Positions 8,515 to 16,428 of a DNA stretch of 37,350 nucleotides are shown here, piece by piece. The notes below the pieces were generated by a model that saw nothing but the letters and a program-made list of their open reading frames with translations, was not told the origin of the DNA and ran no database searches. Every line of letters begins with the position of its first letter. Position 1 is the stretch's first letter. Source of the DNA: Actinobacteria bacterium OV450 (GTDB lineage: Bacteria; Actinomycetota; Actinomycetes; Streptomycetales; Streptomycetaceae); the NCBI GenBank assembly GCA_001298555.1, contig LJCW01000351.1:1-37350 (forward strand), written 5' to 3'. A program made the translations under genes and the position numbers.

Positions 8515-9186
8515 TCAGGACCAGAGCTGGAACCTTTCCCAGCCCGTGTCGGTGCGCTCATAGCGCAGCCGGGTGTGAACCCGGCTTTTGGCGGCCTGCC
8601 AGAACTCCACCTCGACCGGCGCGAGGGTGTAGCGGGTCCAGGCGGAGTCGACAAGCGAGGGCTCCCGCTCGACCATGGCCAGGGACTTCTCCAGGGCCTG
8701 ATCCCGCTCTACGGGGTCCGCGAGGTACTGGCTCTGGCGGCCCAGCAAGGACTCGGCACGCGCGGAGGCTGACCGGCCGAGGAAGTCGGTGGCGTTGTCC
8801 CGGGCGGAGCCGGACGTGACGGGCCCGCGCAGCCGCACCTGGCGGCCGTGCTCGGGCCAGTAGAAGGTGAGCGCTGCCCGCGGACGGACGGCAAGCTGGT
8901 GGCCCTTCGGGCTGAAGGCATGGCCGGCGAACTGCCACCCGGAGGCGTCGACGCCCTTGAGGATCAGCACCCGTGCGTCAGGGTCGCCGGCTTCGTCCAC
9001 CGTGGCCAGGACCATCGCGTGCGGGTCCCGCAGCCCGTCCGCAACGGCGTCCGACAGCCAGGACAGGAAGAGCTGTACGGGGTCGTCCGGAGTCTCCTCG
9101 GCCACGAACTCGGGGAGTGGACTCGCGAAGACCTCGAGACCCCTGAGCCATCTGCGGACCGTACTGGCCTGGTCTGCGTTGCTCAC
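8515..9186 (-). CDS. pdxH: Pyridoxamine 5'-phosphate oxidase (PdxH-like)
   Basis: 223-aa FMN-dependent oxidase converting pyridoxine/pyridoxamine 5'-phosphate to PLP. Family features: AMVLATVDEAGDPDARVLILKGVD (FMN-binding barrel), FYWPEHGRQVRLRGPV, FLGRSASARAESLLGRQS, and the C-terminal PNP-oxidase dimerisation region ending VEFWQAAKSRVHTRLRYER ... WERFQLWS; an RL.P-type C-terminus is replaced by QLWS, so it may be a divergent paralog rather than the housekeeping enzyme. I chose GTG 9186 because GGAGGAGG lies 5 bases upstream; an ATG at 9213 has no such site. A large dyad (9224-9262) lies in its promoter region. Confidence 0.85.
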   Translation of the reverse strand: MSNADQASTVRRWLRGLEVFASPLPEFVAEETPDDPVQLFLSWLSDAVADGLRDPHAMVLATVDEAGDPDARVLILKGVDASGWQFAGHAFSPKGHQLAVRPRAALTFYWPEHGRQVRLRGPVTSGSARDNATDFLGRSASARAESLLGRQSQYLADPVERDQALEKSLAMVEREPSLVDSAWTRYTLAPVEVEFWQAAKSRVHTRLRYERTDTGWERFQLWS

Positions 9187-9223
9187 TGCCACCTCCTCCA
9201 CAGGACACCTCATACGTCATCCT

Positions 9224-9262
9224 GCATCTGCAAGGAAGATTCGACAATCTTCTGGCAGATGC
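9224..9262. promoter_or_regulatory. Large two-tier inverted repeat upstream of pdxH-like gene
   Basis: GCATCTGC (9224-9231) pairs perfectly with GCAGATGC (9255-9262), and inside it GAAGATT (9235-9241) pairs with AATCTTC (9246-9252) around CGAC. Fifteen base pairs in total with only 3/2 unpaired bases between tiers. It sits 38 bases before the GTG start, so it is more likely an operator or transcript leader structure than a terminator. Confidence 0.6.
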
Positions 9263-9359
9263 TTGTCTTTTGCCCCAACGGTCCGCGCGTCTAAGAGGGA
9301 GGCCTTGGGAGGTAGCGACAACGTATGCGACACCGCCGGAACGTTCCCGCACGAGGGAC

Positions 9360-9392
9360 GAGCGGACCCTCCTGGTGCAGGAGGGTCCGCTC
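9360..9392 (-). terminator. Perfect 13-bp hairpin downstream of secreted protein A
   Basis: GAGCGGACCCTCC (9360-9372) is perfectly complementary to GGAGGGTCCGCTC (9380-9392) with a 7-nt loop, 15 bases past the stop of the gene at 9408. No T-tract follows, as is common for actinobacterial terminators. Confidence 0.75.
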
Positions 9393-9407
9393 CGGGAAGC
9401 TGGTGCG

Positions 9408-10499
9408 TTACCGCTTGTGCCCGTGCTGCACGTCCAGGCAGAGCGCCCAGACGTCGGAGTAGCTGCCCTGGGAGGGCGAACCGCCGCTGTGGGTGGCGGC
9501 CGTCCAGTACGACGGGTTGGCGCCCCCGTCGCCGACCGGGGTGCCAGCGGCGTCGCTGGGGAAGCTGCCGTTGAGGTGGGGGCCGCCCGAGGTCGCCTTG
9601 CTGAAGTCGGTCGTGGTCACGTTGCCGCCGCTGATCGCGGCGCCTCCGCTGACCAGCTGCCCGTCCTCGCGGGAGCAGCCCGTCGTCGCGGTCTGTCCCG
9701 TGGAGGCCGTGTTGGGGCCGCTGACCTCGGTGAAGTGGACCGTCGTGGCGACGTGCTTGAGGTCGATGTCGGCGGTGCTGCAGATCGCGTAGGCGTAGGT
9801 CATGTTGTCCGCGCCGCGGCCGCCGCCGATCCCGCCGACCGCCGTCCAGGAGTCCGGGTTGCGCTCCCCGTCGCCCGCCGCGATCGAGCCGAAGTGGTGT
9901 TCGGCGTCGTTGAAGGTGGGAAAGCTCGCGATCGGCTTGAGGCTGCCGACGCTGGCCGGGGTGGTGCGGGCGCCGCCGCCGATCAGGACGGTGTTCGCCG
10001 GGCAGGTCGCCGTCACGAGCTTGGACGACAGCCCGCTGGTCGGCCCGAAGGCCTTGTTCATGACTACCTGGGTGTGCCTGATCAGGTTGCTGTGCAGGCA
10101 GATCGCGTACGGGGTGGTGGAGAAGGCGTCGCTGCTGCGGCTGCCGCTTCCGCCGAACGCCATCCAGTGCGCGGCGTCGGTGCCGACGATCCCGGGGGTG
10201 TCGGTGTACTCGGTGACGCCGTCGGCACTGGGCACCATGCCCATCACGTGGTTGCCGTTGGACATCTCGTCGCTGCCGATGCCCTGGTCGGCTCCGCCGC
10301 CGGAGACGAGGCCGTCGGGACAGTCGGCGTGCGAGGTGACGCCGGTGAACGGGGTCGCGGGGCCCATCGTGGGCCCGGGGGTGACGACAGTGACGTCGGC
10401 GGTCTTGGCGTACGCGCTTCCCGGCACCGCCACGGTCAGCAGGGCGGCCAGGATCAGGGCCTTGCCCGTGGCGGAGCCCCGCCGGATTGTCGTGCTCAT
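9408..10499 (-). CDS. Secreted Cys-rich repeat protein A (unknown function)
   Basis: 363 aa. Residues ~1-36 are a Sec-type signal peptide (TGKALILAALLTVAVPGSAYA, cleavage after AYA). The mature protein consists of three imperfect repeats of ~100-110 aa, each starting with Cys and a glycine strand (CPDGLVSGGG, CPANTVLIGGGARTTP, SREDGQLVSGGAAISGG) and ending with an aromatic-rich strand plus Cys (TTPYAICLHS, YAYAICSTAD, DVWALCLDV). Each repeat therefore probably forms one disulfide-stabilised beta unit. It is 60 bases downstream of a paralog (10559-11635) in the same orientation; ATG 10499 follows AGGGAGAATC. Family not recognised beyond hypothetical secreted actinobacterial proteins. An upstream open frame fusing it to the paralog's region is a reading-frame shadow. 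Confidence 0.85.
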   Translation of the reverse strand: MSTTIRRGSATGKALILAALLTVAVPGSAYAKTADVTVVTPGPTMGPATPFTGVTSHADCPDGLVSGGGADQGIGSDEMSNGNHVMGMVPSADGVTEYTDTPGIVGTDAAHWMAFGGSGSRSSDAFSTTPYAICLHSNLIRHTQVVMNKAFGPTSGLSSKLVTATCPANTVLIGGGARTTPASVGSLKPIASFPTFNDAEHHFGSIAAGDGERNPDSWTAVGGIGGGRGADNMTYAYAICSTADIDLKHVATTVHFTEVSGPNTASTGQTATTGCSREDGQLVSGGAAISGGNVTTTDFSKATSGGPHLNGSFPSDAAGTPVGDGGANPSYWTAATHSGGSPSQGSYSDVWALCLDVQHGHKR

Positions 10500-10558
10500 C
10501 GGATTCTCCCTGGTGTTCGTGTGCATGGCCGGCTGTCCCGCGGTCGGGGCCAGCTGCC

Positions 10559-11635
10559 TCAGACGCCGTCGTTGGCGCACAGCGCCCAGGCGTCGGTGTG
10601 GGTGCTGGGGGAGGACTGGCCTCCGGTGTGGGCGGAGGCTGTCCAGTACGCCGCCGTGGTGGTCCCGTCGGCGACCGCGGCGCCGCCGGAGGTGCTGGGG
10701 AAGCTTCCGTTGAGGTGGTCGCCGCTCGAGCCCGGACCGGTGAAGCTGGTGGTGGTCACGCTGCCCCCGCTGATCGCGGCCCCGCCGCTGACCAGGTTCC
10801 CGTCGCCCTGGCCGCAGCCCACGGTCGCCGTCTGGCCGGTGCTGCCGGTGGTCGGTCCGCTCACCTCGGTGTAGCGGACCTTGACCGTGGCGCTGCTTAC
10901 GTTGATGCCGCTTCCGCTGCAGATGGCGTAGGCGTAGGTGTAGTTGGCGCTGTTGGCGCCGGAGTCCCAGCCGGCCGCCGTCCAGGAGTCGGGGTTGGTC
11001 TCTCCGTCCGCCGCGGCCTTCGCGCCGAAGGCGTGCGCGGAGTCGTTGAAGGTGGGGAAGCTCGCGATCGTCTTCAGGCTGCCCGTGTTGCCCGGCGTGG
11101 TGCGGGCGCCGCCCCCGAGCAGGCGGGTGTTGGCCGGGCAGGTCGCCGTGACGAGGCCCGCGGTCGCCCCGGCGGTGGGGGTGTTGGCCTTGTTCATGAC
11201 GACCTGGGTGTGGTTGATCAGGTTGCTGGTGAAGCACATGGCGTACGGAGTGGTGGAGAAGGAGGCGTTGACCTGGCCCCCACTTCCCCCGATGCCGAGC
11301 CAGTGCGTGACGTCGGTGCCGACGACACCGGTGGCGCCGGTGTACTCGCTGGTGCCGTTGGAGCTGGGCGCGGTGCCGTTGACGTGGTTGCCGTTCACGC
11401 TCGACCCGGTGCCGATGGCTTGGTTGAGCCCGCCGCCGGAGACGAGGCCGCTGGAACAGTCCGCGTGGGTCGATATCTCGGAATTGGCAGAGGCGGGGCC
11501 GCTGGTGGCCCCCGGGGTCTTCACGGTCACGCCCACGGTGTTGGCGTGGGCGGTTCCCGGCACTGCCAAGGCCAGAACGGCACCGAGTACCAGCGTCCTG
11601 CCGGTGACGAAACGGCGCAGAAGTCCTGCGTTCAT
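10559..11635 (-). CDS. Secreted Cys-rich repeat protein B, tandem paralog of A
   Basis: 358 aa with signal peptide (TLVLGAVLALAVPGTAHA, cleavage after AHA) and the same three-repeat plan: CSSGLVSGGGLNQAIG, CPANTRLLGGGARTTPG, CGQGDGNLVSGGAAISGGSV, with closing strands PYAMCFTS, YAYAICSGS and DAWALCAND. It shares HTQVVMNKA, ASFPTFND, NPDSWTA and YTEVSGP (A: FTEVSGP) with protein A, so the pair arose by tandem duplication. ATG 11635 follows GGGGAGATCCAC. The two are probably cotranscribed B then A. Exported, cell-surface or extracellular; no enzymatic motif seen. Confidence 0.85.
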   Translation of the reverse strand: MNAGLLRRFVTGRTLVLGAVLALAVPGTAHANTVGVTVKTPGATSGPASANSEISTHADCSSGLVSGGGLNQAIGTGSSVNGNHVNGTAPSSNGTSEYTGATGVVGTDVTHWLGIGGSGGQVNASFSTTPYAMCFTSNLINHTQVVMNKANTPTAGATAGLVTATCPANTRLLGGGARTTPGNTGSLKTIASFPTFNDSAHAFGAKAAADGETNPDSWTAAGWDSGANSANYTYAYAICSGSGINVSSATVKVRYTEVSGPTTGSTGQTATVGCGQGDGNLVSGGAAISGGSVTTTSFTGPGSSGDHLNGSFPSTSGGAAVADGTTTAAYWTASAHTGGQSSPSTHTDAWALCANDGV

Positions 11636-12144
11636 GTGGATCTCCCCATCTGACGGGTGACAAGCGAAGAGCGGTGCGGGCGATGGGCCGCGAAGGCGGC
11701 ATGGGCGGCACGGAGCGGAAGGGGCGCACGGGCGTCGTCGGTGCGGAATTGCCACGGCATCACAACGGCCGGCTGCCTCGCGGATGTACGCCGCTCAAGG
11801 CAGATCTGGGGTTCGGACCGGCCATCTCGCTGCCCTGTCCCGGGCAGCGCATGCGGACTCTAGCAGCCATCCATCCCTGCATCTACCTAGCAATTTTCTA
11901 CTTTCAAGTAGCACATGCGTATCAGGCAGGCCGCTCCTCGGGAGAGCGGTGAGACGGCTGGTGACGGTTCCTGACGGCTGCGTCCATGTGGAAGACCGGG
12001 GCGGTGAGAGGGAGCCTGGGGTGTCGAACGCCGCATGGTCGTCGAGGCCGCAGGCGGAGCCGACGGCCTGACGGGTAACCCGGACTGCTTGCGGGGAGAC
12101 CGAGCGCTGCGAGGTGACGGTCAACTCACCGGGTCATCCGTGAC
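11636..12144. other. Gene-free interval with small palindrome
   Basis: About 510 bases upstream of protein B without a supported gene. The stretch 11880-11915 is AT-rich relative to its surroundings and contains CTACTT-TC-AAGTAG (11898-11911), a 14-bp palindrome that could be a promoter-proximal operator for the secreted pair. The rest looks non-coding. Confidence 0.35.
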
Positions 12145-12684
12145 TTGCTGCGGACAGCCCTCGGCGCGCCTACGAGCGGGTGTCCGCGGCGTCGTGGGAA
12201 GCCGAGCGGCGACGCCGGCGGCGGTCTCGGAGGGCGGTACCGCACCGGGCGGGCCCTGGGCTACCAGTACCCGCAGATCGGGCCGGGCTGTGCGCTGACG
12301 GGGGGTGTGTGGTGGTCGTACTACGACGACACCACGGTCACCAACGCGTCCAGTCTGGACATCGACCACATGGTGCCGCTCGCAGAGGCGTGGGATTCGG
12401 GCGCCAGTTCGTGGACTGCACAAAGGCGCGAGGCGTACGCCAACGACCAGGGCCAGCTGTCCTCGCTGGTCGCGGTGACGGCCCGCTCGAACCGTTCGAA
12501 GGCGGACCAGGACCCTGCTGAGTGGCTGCCGCCGGTCTCCGATGCGCTGTGCCGGTTCGGCGCGGAGTGGACGGCCACCAAGCTCCGCTGGGGCCTGACC
12601 GCAGATGCTGCGGAGCGCGAGCGGCTGCTGGACATCGCGGCCGGGTGCGGGGGCACGGAGGTGGAGTTCACCCCCGCTCCGTAG
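12145..12684 (+). pseudogene. Secreted HNH (DUF1524/GmrSD C-terminal-like) nuclease, 5'-truncated
   Basis: From about base 12255 the frame matches the C-terminal two thirds of actinobacterial secreted HNH endonucleases: IGPGCALTGGVWWSYYDD, SSLDIDHMVPLAEAWDSGAS (DH.VPL catalytic core), LVAVTARSNRSKADQDPAEW (N..K.D..P) and DALCRFGAEWTATKLRWGL. The conserved metal/catalytic residues are present. The signal peptide and the early Cys-containing segment that normally precede this are missing; the ~37 residues ahead are unlike the family. Either a 5'-truncated relic or a protein using a local start without export signal. A hairpin follows the stop. Confidence 0.75.
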
Positions 12685-12703
12685 CCGCCGCCGGACAAGG
12701 CGA

Positions 12704-12734
12704 GAGCCCCGAGGCCTTATCGGAGTCGGGGCTC
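12704..12734 (+). terminator. Hairpin terminator after HNH gene
   Basis: GAGCCCCGA (12704-12712) pairs with TCGGGGCTC (12726-12734), 13-nt loop, followed by GCTTCTTC. It lies 20 bases past the HNH stop. Confidence 0.65.
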
Positions 12735-12832
12735 GCTTCTTCAAGCGGGGCTGGTCGTTGACATCCGATACGGGTGGCGCTGCCGGTGATGGCGGCGCCG
12801 GCGGAGTGCTGGCGGGTGTGCGGTGATGGGGG

Positions 12833-12982
12833 TCAGGCGAGGCGGGATCCGAGGCGGAAGCGCATGTCGCCCGCGGCCCGGCGTACGTCTTCGCCGTGGT
12901 CGCCTTCTTCGAGCAGCCCCAGGAGCACGATCAGCGCGCGTGCCTCGTCTGCGCTGATCAGTCTCAGCCGTGGCTCGCTCAC
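12833..12982 (-). CDS. Small hypothetical protein (possible remnant)
   Basis: An open frame on the minus strand encodes a coherent acidic-helical tail: EPRLRLISADEARALIVLLG, LLEEGDHGEDVRRAAGDMRF, RLGSRLA. Coding looks genuine (strong third-position GC, alternating Leu/acid helix), and the frame is open up to an in-frame stop at 13055-13057 with upstream residues AGIDETLDLLDTLLDG, but the only in-frame start is GTG 12982 (49 aa). Either a start was missed by using a rare codon or the 5' end is gone. No family recognised. Confidence 0.35.
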   Translation of the reverse strand: MSEPRLRLISADEARALIVLLGLLEEGDHGEDVRRAAGDMRFRLGSRLA

Positions 12983-13121
12983 CCCGTCGAGGAGCGTGTC
13001 CAGCAGGTCCAGCGTCTCGTCTATACCCGCAACAACGGCCGACGCCCCCGCCGGTCACCCCGGCTGGCTGTTCCCCCCTGGAGCTGTCGGGCGTACCGCT
13101 TCACGGAAAGCACCCCCGCTC

Positions 13122-13164
13122 GTCAGGATTCCCTGACATGGTGACTGTGTCAGGGAATCCTGAC
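13122..13164. promoter_or_regulatory. Perfect 16-bp inverted repeat, each arm itself palindromic
   Basis: GTCAGGATTCCCTGAC (13122-13137) and its exact reverse complement GTCAGGGAATCCTGAC (13149-13164) are separated by 11 bases. Each arm is itself a dyad (GTCAGG-4-CCTGAC), so the site offers two adjacent operator copies one helical turn or so apart (27 bp centre to centre). It lies between a minus-strand small gene and the plus-strand gene at 13245. Confidence 0.6.
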
Positions 13165-13244
13165 ACCGCCGAAGATGGGAGAGGGGTGCGGTGCGTGGTG
13201 TGGGTGGATGAGACGGGCCGTCACGAGGGTCGGTCGTCGCGGTT

Positions 13245-13727
13245 TTGGTCGATGGCCGTGAGGCGCCGCCGGTGGAGGCCTTGGGCGGGAGTACCGCGTG
13301 GTGGGACAGCGACGGCACCGTCTCCGAACGCGCTGTGTCGGTGAAAGGAGCGTGCAGATGCGGCTGGCGCGCGGACACCACGCACCCGGTCGTGTGGAGT
13401 GATGTCACGGCGACTGAAGGCGATGAGGCGAGAACCGGACCGTTCGCAGATTGGGAATACCACGTCACCACCACCGAAGGCATGATCCTCCGCGACGTCG
13501 AACAGCTGCTCACCACCCTCCAGGACCGGATCACCGAACTCGCGAAGACGAGCCCGGTGACCGCACTGCGCGCGATCGCCCGCCTCCAGGACACCACCCC
13601 CACGCTCGCCCTCTCCACGGTCCGTGCCGCCCGGCAGGCGATGGTCTCCTGGGAGGCGATCGGCACCGCGCTGGGCTGCACACGCCAGTCCGCCCACGAA
13701 CGCTACGCCCGCCACATGCAGGACTGA
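13245..13727 (+). CDS. Small HTH-containing hypothetical protein
   Basis: 160 aa. An N-terminal segment has a CRCGW motif and PFADWEYHV; the middle is a long helix (LRDVEQLLTTLQDRITELAK); the C-terminal ~50 aa form a helix-turn-helix (VSWEAIGTALGCTRQSAHER), of the kind found in small actinobacterial DNA-binding proteins. The start is uncertain: TTG 13245 is the first in-frame option after a stop at 13209, and a GTG lies further in. The large palindrome at 13122-13164 is ~80 bases upstream and may be its autoregulatory site. Convergent with the long minus-strand gene at 13901. Confidence 0.7.
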   Translation: MVDGREAPPVEALGGSTAWWDSDGTVSERAVSVKGACRCGWRADTTHPVVWSDVTATEGDEARTGPFADWEYHVTTTEGMILRDVEQLLTTLQDRITELAKTSPVTALRAIARLQDTTPTLALSTVRAARQAMVSWEAIGTALGCTRQSAHERYARHMQD

Positions 13728-13900
13728 CTGTCCACGCTCGGCGATGCGGGCGGTCGCTGGATCTTGCCGTCCATGCCCGATGCTTGTGCTGAGGACGGCA
13801 TTCGAGAGTGGGGCCGTACGCGCTGGTCGTCGGCGTGTACGGCCTCTGCGGCTGATTCCGGTCCTCTGCTGTCGTTGTTGGAGGTCTTGCGGTGGGTGTG

Positions 13901-15829
13901 TCAGGTGGTGCAGTCGTGGAGGTGGCGGGTGCGCAGGGACGAGGGTTCGTCGAGATGGGCTGTCAGACTTCGTCCGTAGCGGCCGAAGTGGATGCCTCCT
14001 CGCTGTTCTTGTGTGTTCGTGGCGTGTTCGGGTTCGTGGTCGGGCTCTAGCGGCTCGCCGGTTTCGTTCTCGGGTGCCTGCTGGTGGTGAGCGGAAGGCG
14101 GCAGCCAGAGCTGGTCGAGATCTTCGGGTTCGGCAGTGGCCTGGTCGTGGATCGCGGTGTCCGCCTGGGTGGTCGGGCCCCGGTCGGGCGCAGTGGGTGC
14201 GGTGACGTGGTGTAGGCGCATGTCTGGGCTTCCTTGGCGGCCGTATTCGACGGTTGGGGGGTCGGAGGCCAAGAGCAGAGAGAGCAGCAGGCCGGTGGCC
14301 TGGTCGCTGAGGATGCGGGCGATCTCCACGAGCCGGTGACGCTGTGCGAAGGGCAGGGACAGGGCTACGCAGCCGGCTTGTCCGCCGACGCCGAGGGGGA
14401 CGGCCACGCAGACTTCCTTGCCCGAGTACTCCAGAAGGTCGAATTGCAGGGCCTGGGGTCCGTAGTGGTCGATCGCGCGGAAGAGCGCCGAGGGGTCGGT
14501 GATGGTCCGCGGCGTTAGCCGTACGGCTTTGCGGCGTGAAAGGTGGTCCATGCGGCTGTCGAAGTCGAGTTGGTGCAGCAGGCTCTTGCCCACGGCGCTG
14601 GCGTGGGCGGCGTCCTTGAAGTCGACCCATTCATCGACCATGGGCGCCGCCGGGCCGTCGGCGTAGTGGGTGATGGATACCTCCCCTTCCGCGTACGTGC
14701 TCAGGTAGACGGCGGCGCCGGCGGTGTCCCGCAGCCGCGCAAGGGCCCGCTGCAGGGTGTTCTCCGGACGGTGCGTGCCGCAGCTGGCGGACATCGTCTT
14801 CATGAGGGGACCGGGGACGTAGGAGCCGTCGATGAGGCGCTCGGCCAGGCCTTGTGCACACAGCCAGAACAGGAGCTGTTCCAGTACGAGGTGGGGCAGA
14901 CTGGTGCGGGTTCGGATGCGCTCGCTGTCCACCGGCTGGCCGGCCGAGGCGATGACGTCGAGGACGTCCAGCACGCGCATGGCCGACTCCCACCGCTGCG
15001 GTCCCAGCGGCTTTTGCATCTGCTGGGCAGCATCGGCCACCCCGGGGGAGCGCAGCGCGTGCGGCGAGAACAGCTCGGCCTCACGCAGCGCGATAGACAC
15101 GACGGACGACGCTTCGGTATCCGCTGGCGCGTCTGTGAGACCGGACAATCCGTGGCCCTCGGGTGGCAGGTCCACTCCGCCCGCCTGCGCTTCGTCTGGC
15201 CGACGTTGCTGCGCCGGCACCGGTCCCGATACCCCGGCCGGCACGGGCACCGATACCGACGCCAGAACTGGAACCGACACTGCGGCCGGACTAGGCACCG
15301 GGTGTACGGCGTCGGCGGCCAGGTAGGAGTTCAGGAGCTGGATCACGGCGGGTACGAACTCCGGGTCCTGCCAGCTATGCGACGTCAGGCGGTACTCCTG
15401 CGGTCCGGACCGCGTGTACATATCCAGGAGGACGTGCGCGTCGGCGTGACCGAACCGCACGGCCGCGTCCAACACCCCCAGAACCTGCTCCCGCACGTCG
15501 GCCGCGCGCCCGCGGTCGTACGCCTGCCTCCACAGCGCCACGGCGAGCCGGAACGCCGCGCCAGGGTGTAGCTCCATGCAGGCGTTGGTCAGCCACGTCA
15601 CGGCCAGGCGCCCGTCGTCCCGCCGCAGGGCCTTGCTGCCCATCCGATAGCAGGAGTTCGCGTGTTCACGTCGGTCGAGGGCGTCGGGAGAGGCTGGTGT
15701 GCCCCAGTCGCCGTCTGCCCGGTCCCAGTAGTCCCGGGGCTTCGTGCCGGGGAGATCCTCGGCGGCCGTGCGGGTGCTGTCGAGCTTCAGGAGCGCCCGT
15801 TCGCTGTCGTTCCTGATCATGCCAGTCAC
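13901..15829 (-). CDS. TPR-like/IclR-effector chimeric regulator
   Basis: 642 aa, last gene of a three-gene overlapping unit. Residues ~40-180 form TPR/Sel1-like helices (SCYRMGSKALRRDDGRLAVT, FRLAVALWRQAYDRGRAADV). A Val-Pro-rich repeat linker follows (VSVPVLASVSVPVPAGVSG). Residues ~285-350 look like a winged-helix (RVLDVLDVIASAGQPVDSER, LVLEQLLFWLCAQGLAERL), and ~350-510 match the IclR effector-binding domain (VYLSTYAEGEVSITHYADGP, DAAHASAVGKSLLHQLDFDS, GKEVCVAVPLGVGGQAGCVA). The C-terminal ~110 aa are disordered and acidic/Gln-rich. ATG 15829 overlaps the stop of the sigma gene (ATGA). IclR proteins rarely carry an N-terminal TPR, so this may be a sigma-associated sensor rather than a classical repressor. 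Confidence 0.75.
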   Translation of the reverse strand: MTGMIRNDSERALLKLDSTRTAAEDLPGTKPRDYWDRADGDWGTPASPDALDRREHANSCYRMGSKALRRDDGRLAVTWLTNACMELHPGAAFRLAVALWRQAYDRGRAADVREQVLGVLDAAVRFGHADAHVLLDMYTRSGPQEYRLTSHSWQDPEFVPAVIQLLNSYLAADAVHPVPSPAAVSVPVLASVSVPVPAGVSGPVPAQQRRPDEAQAGGVDLPPEGHGLSGLTDAPADTEASSVVSIALREAELFSPHALRSPGVADAAQQMQKPLGPQRWESAMRVLDVLDVIASAGQPVDSERIRTRTSLPHLVLEQLLFWLCAQGLAERLIDGSYVPGPLMKTMSASCGTHRPENTLQRALARLRDTAGAAVYLSTYAEGEVSITHYADGPAAPMVDEWVDFKDAAHASAVGKSLLHQLDFDSRMDHLSRRKAVRLTPRTITDPSALFRAIDHYGPQALQFDLLEYSGKEVCVAVPLGVGGQAGCVALSLPFAQRHRLVEIARILSDQATGLLLSLLLASDPPTVEYGRQGSPDMRLHHVTAPTAPDRGPTTQADTAIHDQATAEPEDLDQLWLPPSAHHQQAPENETGEPLEPDHEPEHATNTQEQRGGIHFGRYGRSLTAHLDEPSSLRTRHLHDCTT

Positions 15830-16428
15830 GCGTCCTCTTCCCCGCGCCGGTTTTGCTTGTGGTGTTCCCTACGGATGAAGACCTTCATGTCCTCCATGTC
15901 GCGGAGATCCCTGGATGCTTTGCTTCTCAGGGACCGGACCTGTTCGCGCGGGATCTTCAGGTCCACCGCGATGATGTCCTCATCGTCGCCCCTAATGTGC
16001 CCCTCTGCGACGCTTTTACGTTTTGAGGGCTTCATGTTCGTTATCGCCTGGAGCACAAGGCACACCGCCGGATCAGGAGGGGGCAGAACTTCACGCCGGT
16101 GCACGCCCCGCTCCTCGAACATCGGCAGAAGAGTCTCGTCCTCAACAGGGCTCTCCGGCGACCGGACCGCGTCCACGGCCAGATTGTGGGCAATCCGTTT
16201 CATGTAGGGGAGGGGAGAGCGGTTCGGTTCATTCCTGCCCTGGAGCCACACGCGAAGCGTCCGCTCCTGCGCCTCCTGAGCGATCTCCTCCCAGTACCCG
16301 GACAGGGACGGGAACCTTGTCCGCAGCGCCGCCATCACCTTCCGCGTGTACTGCCGACTATGGTCCTTGAAGTGCTGCAGGACCTCCTGGCGGCGTTCAC
16401 GCTCCTCCTCTTCCGAGCTCTCGCTCAC
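15826..16428 (-). CDS. ECF-like sigma-70 family factor
   Basis: 200 aa. Region 2 spans ~25-95 (YWEEIAQEAQERTLRVWLQG, PLPYMKRIAHNLAVDAVR) and region 4 ~130-185 (AITNMKPSKRKSVAEGHIRG, VDLKIPREQVRSLRSKASRD), the short two-domain layout of ECF-type factors. GTG 16428 is preceded by GGAGGAGG at 8 bases; upstream in-frame ATGs add unrelated sequence. The start overlaps the stop of the 103-aa gene (GTGA) and its own stop overlaps the next gene (ATGA), so all three are coupled. No anti-sigma factor is recognisable, suggesting partner control by the downstream TPR/IclR protein (inference). Confidence 0.78.
   Translation of the reverse strand: MSESSEEEERERRQEVLQHFKDHSRQYTRKVMAALRTRFPSLSGYWEEIAQEAQERTLRVWLQGRNEPNRSPLPYMKRIAHNLAVDAVRSPESPVEDETLLPMFEERGVHRREVLPPPDPAVCLVLQAITNMKPSKRKSVAEGHIRGDDEDIIAVDLKIPREQVRSLRSKASRDLRDMEDMKVFIRREHHKQNRRGEEDA

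Noticed and set aside
10500..11729. Upstream extension making a 773-residue frame ending at 9408
   Set aside because: The real product starts at ATG 10499 with signal peptide and ribosome site; the extension is the wrong frame of the tandem paralog.
14543..15571. Plus-strand 342-codon open frame
   Set aside because: Antisense to the TPR/IclR gene; low-complexity composition without domains.
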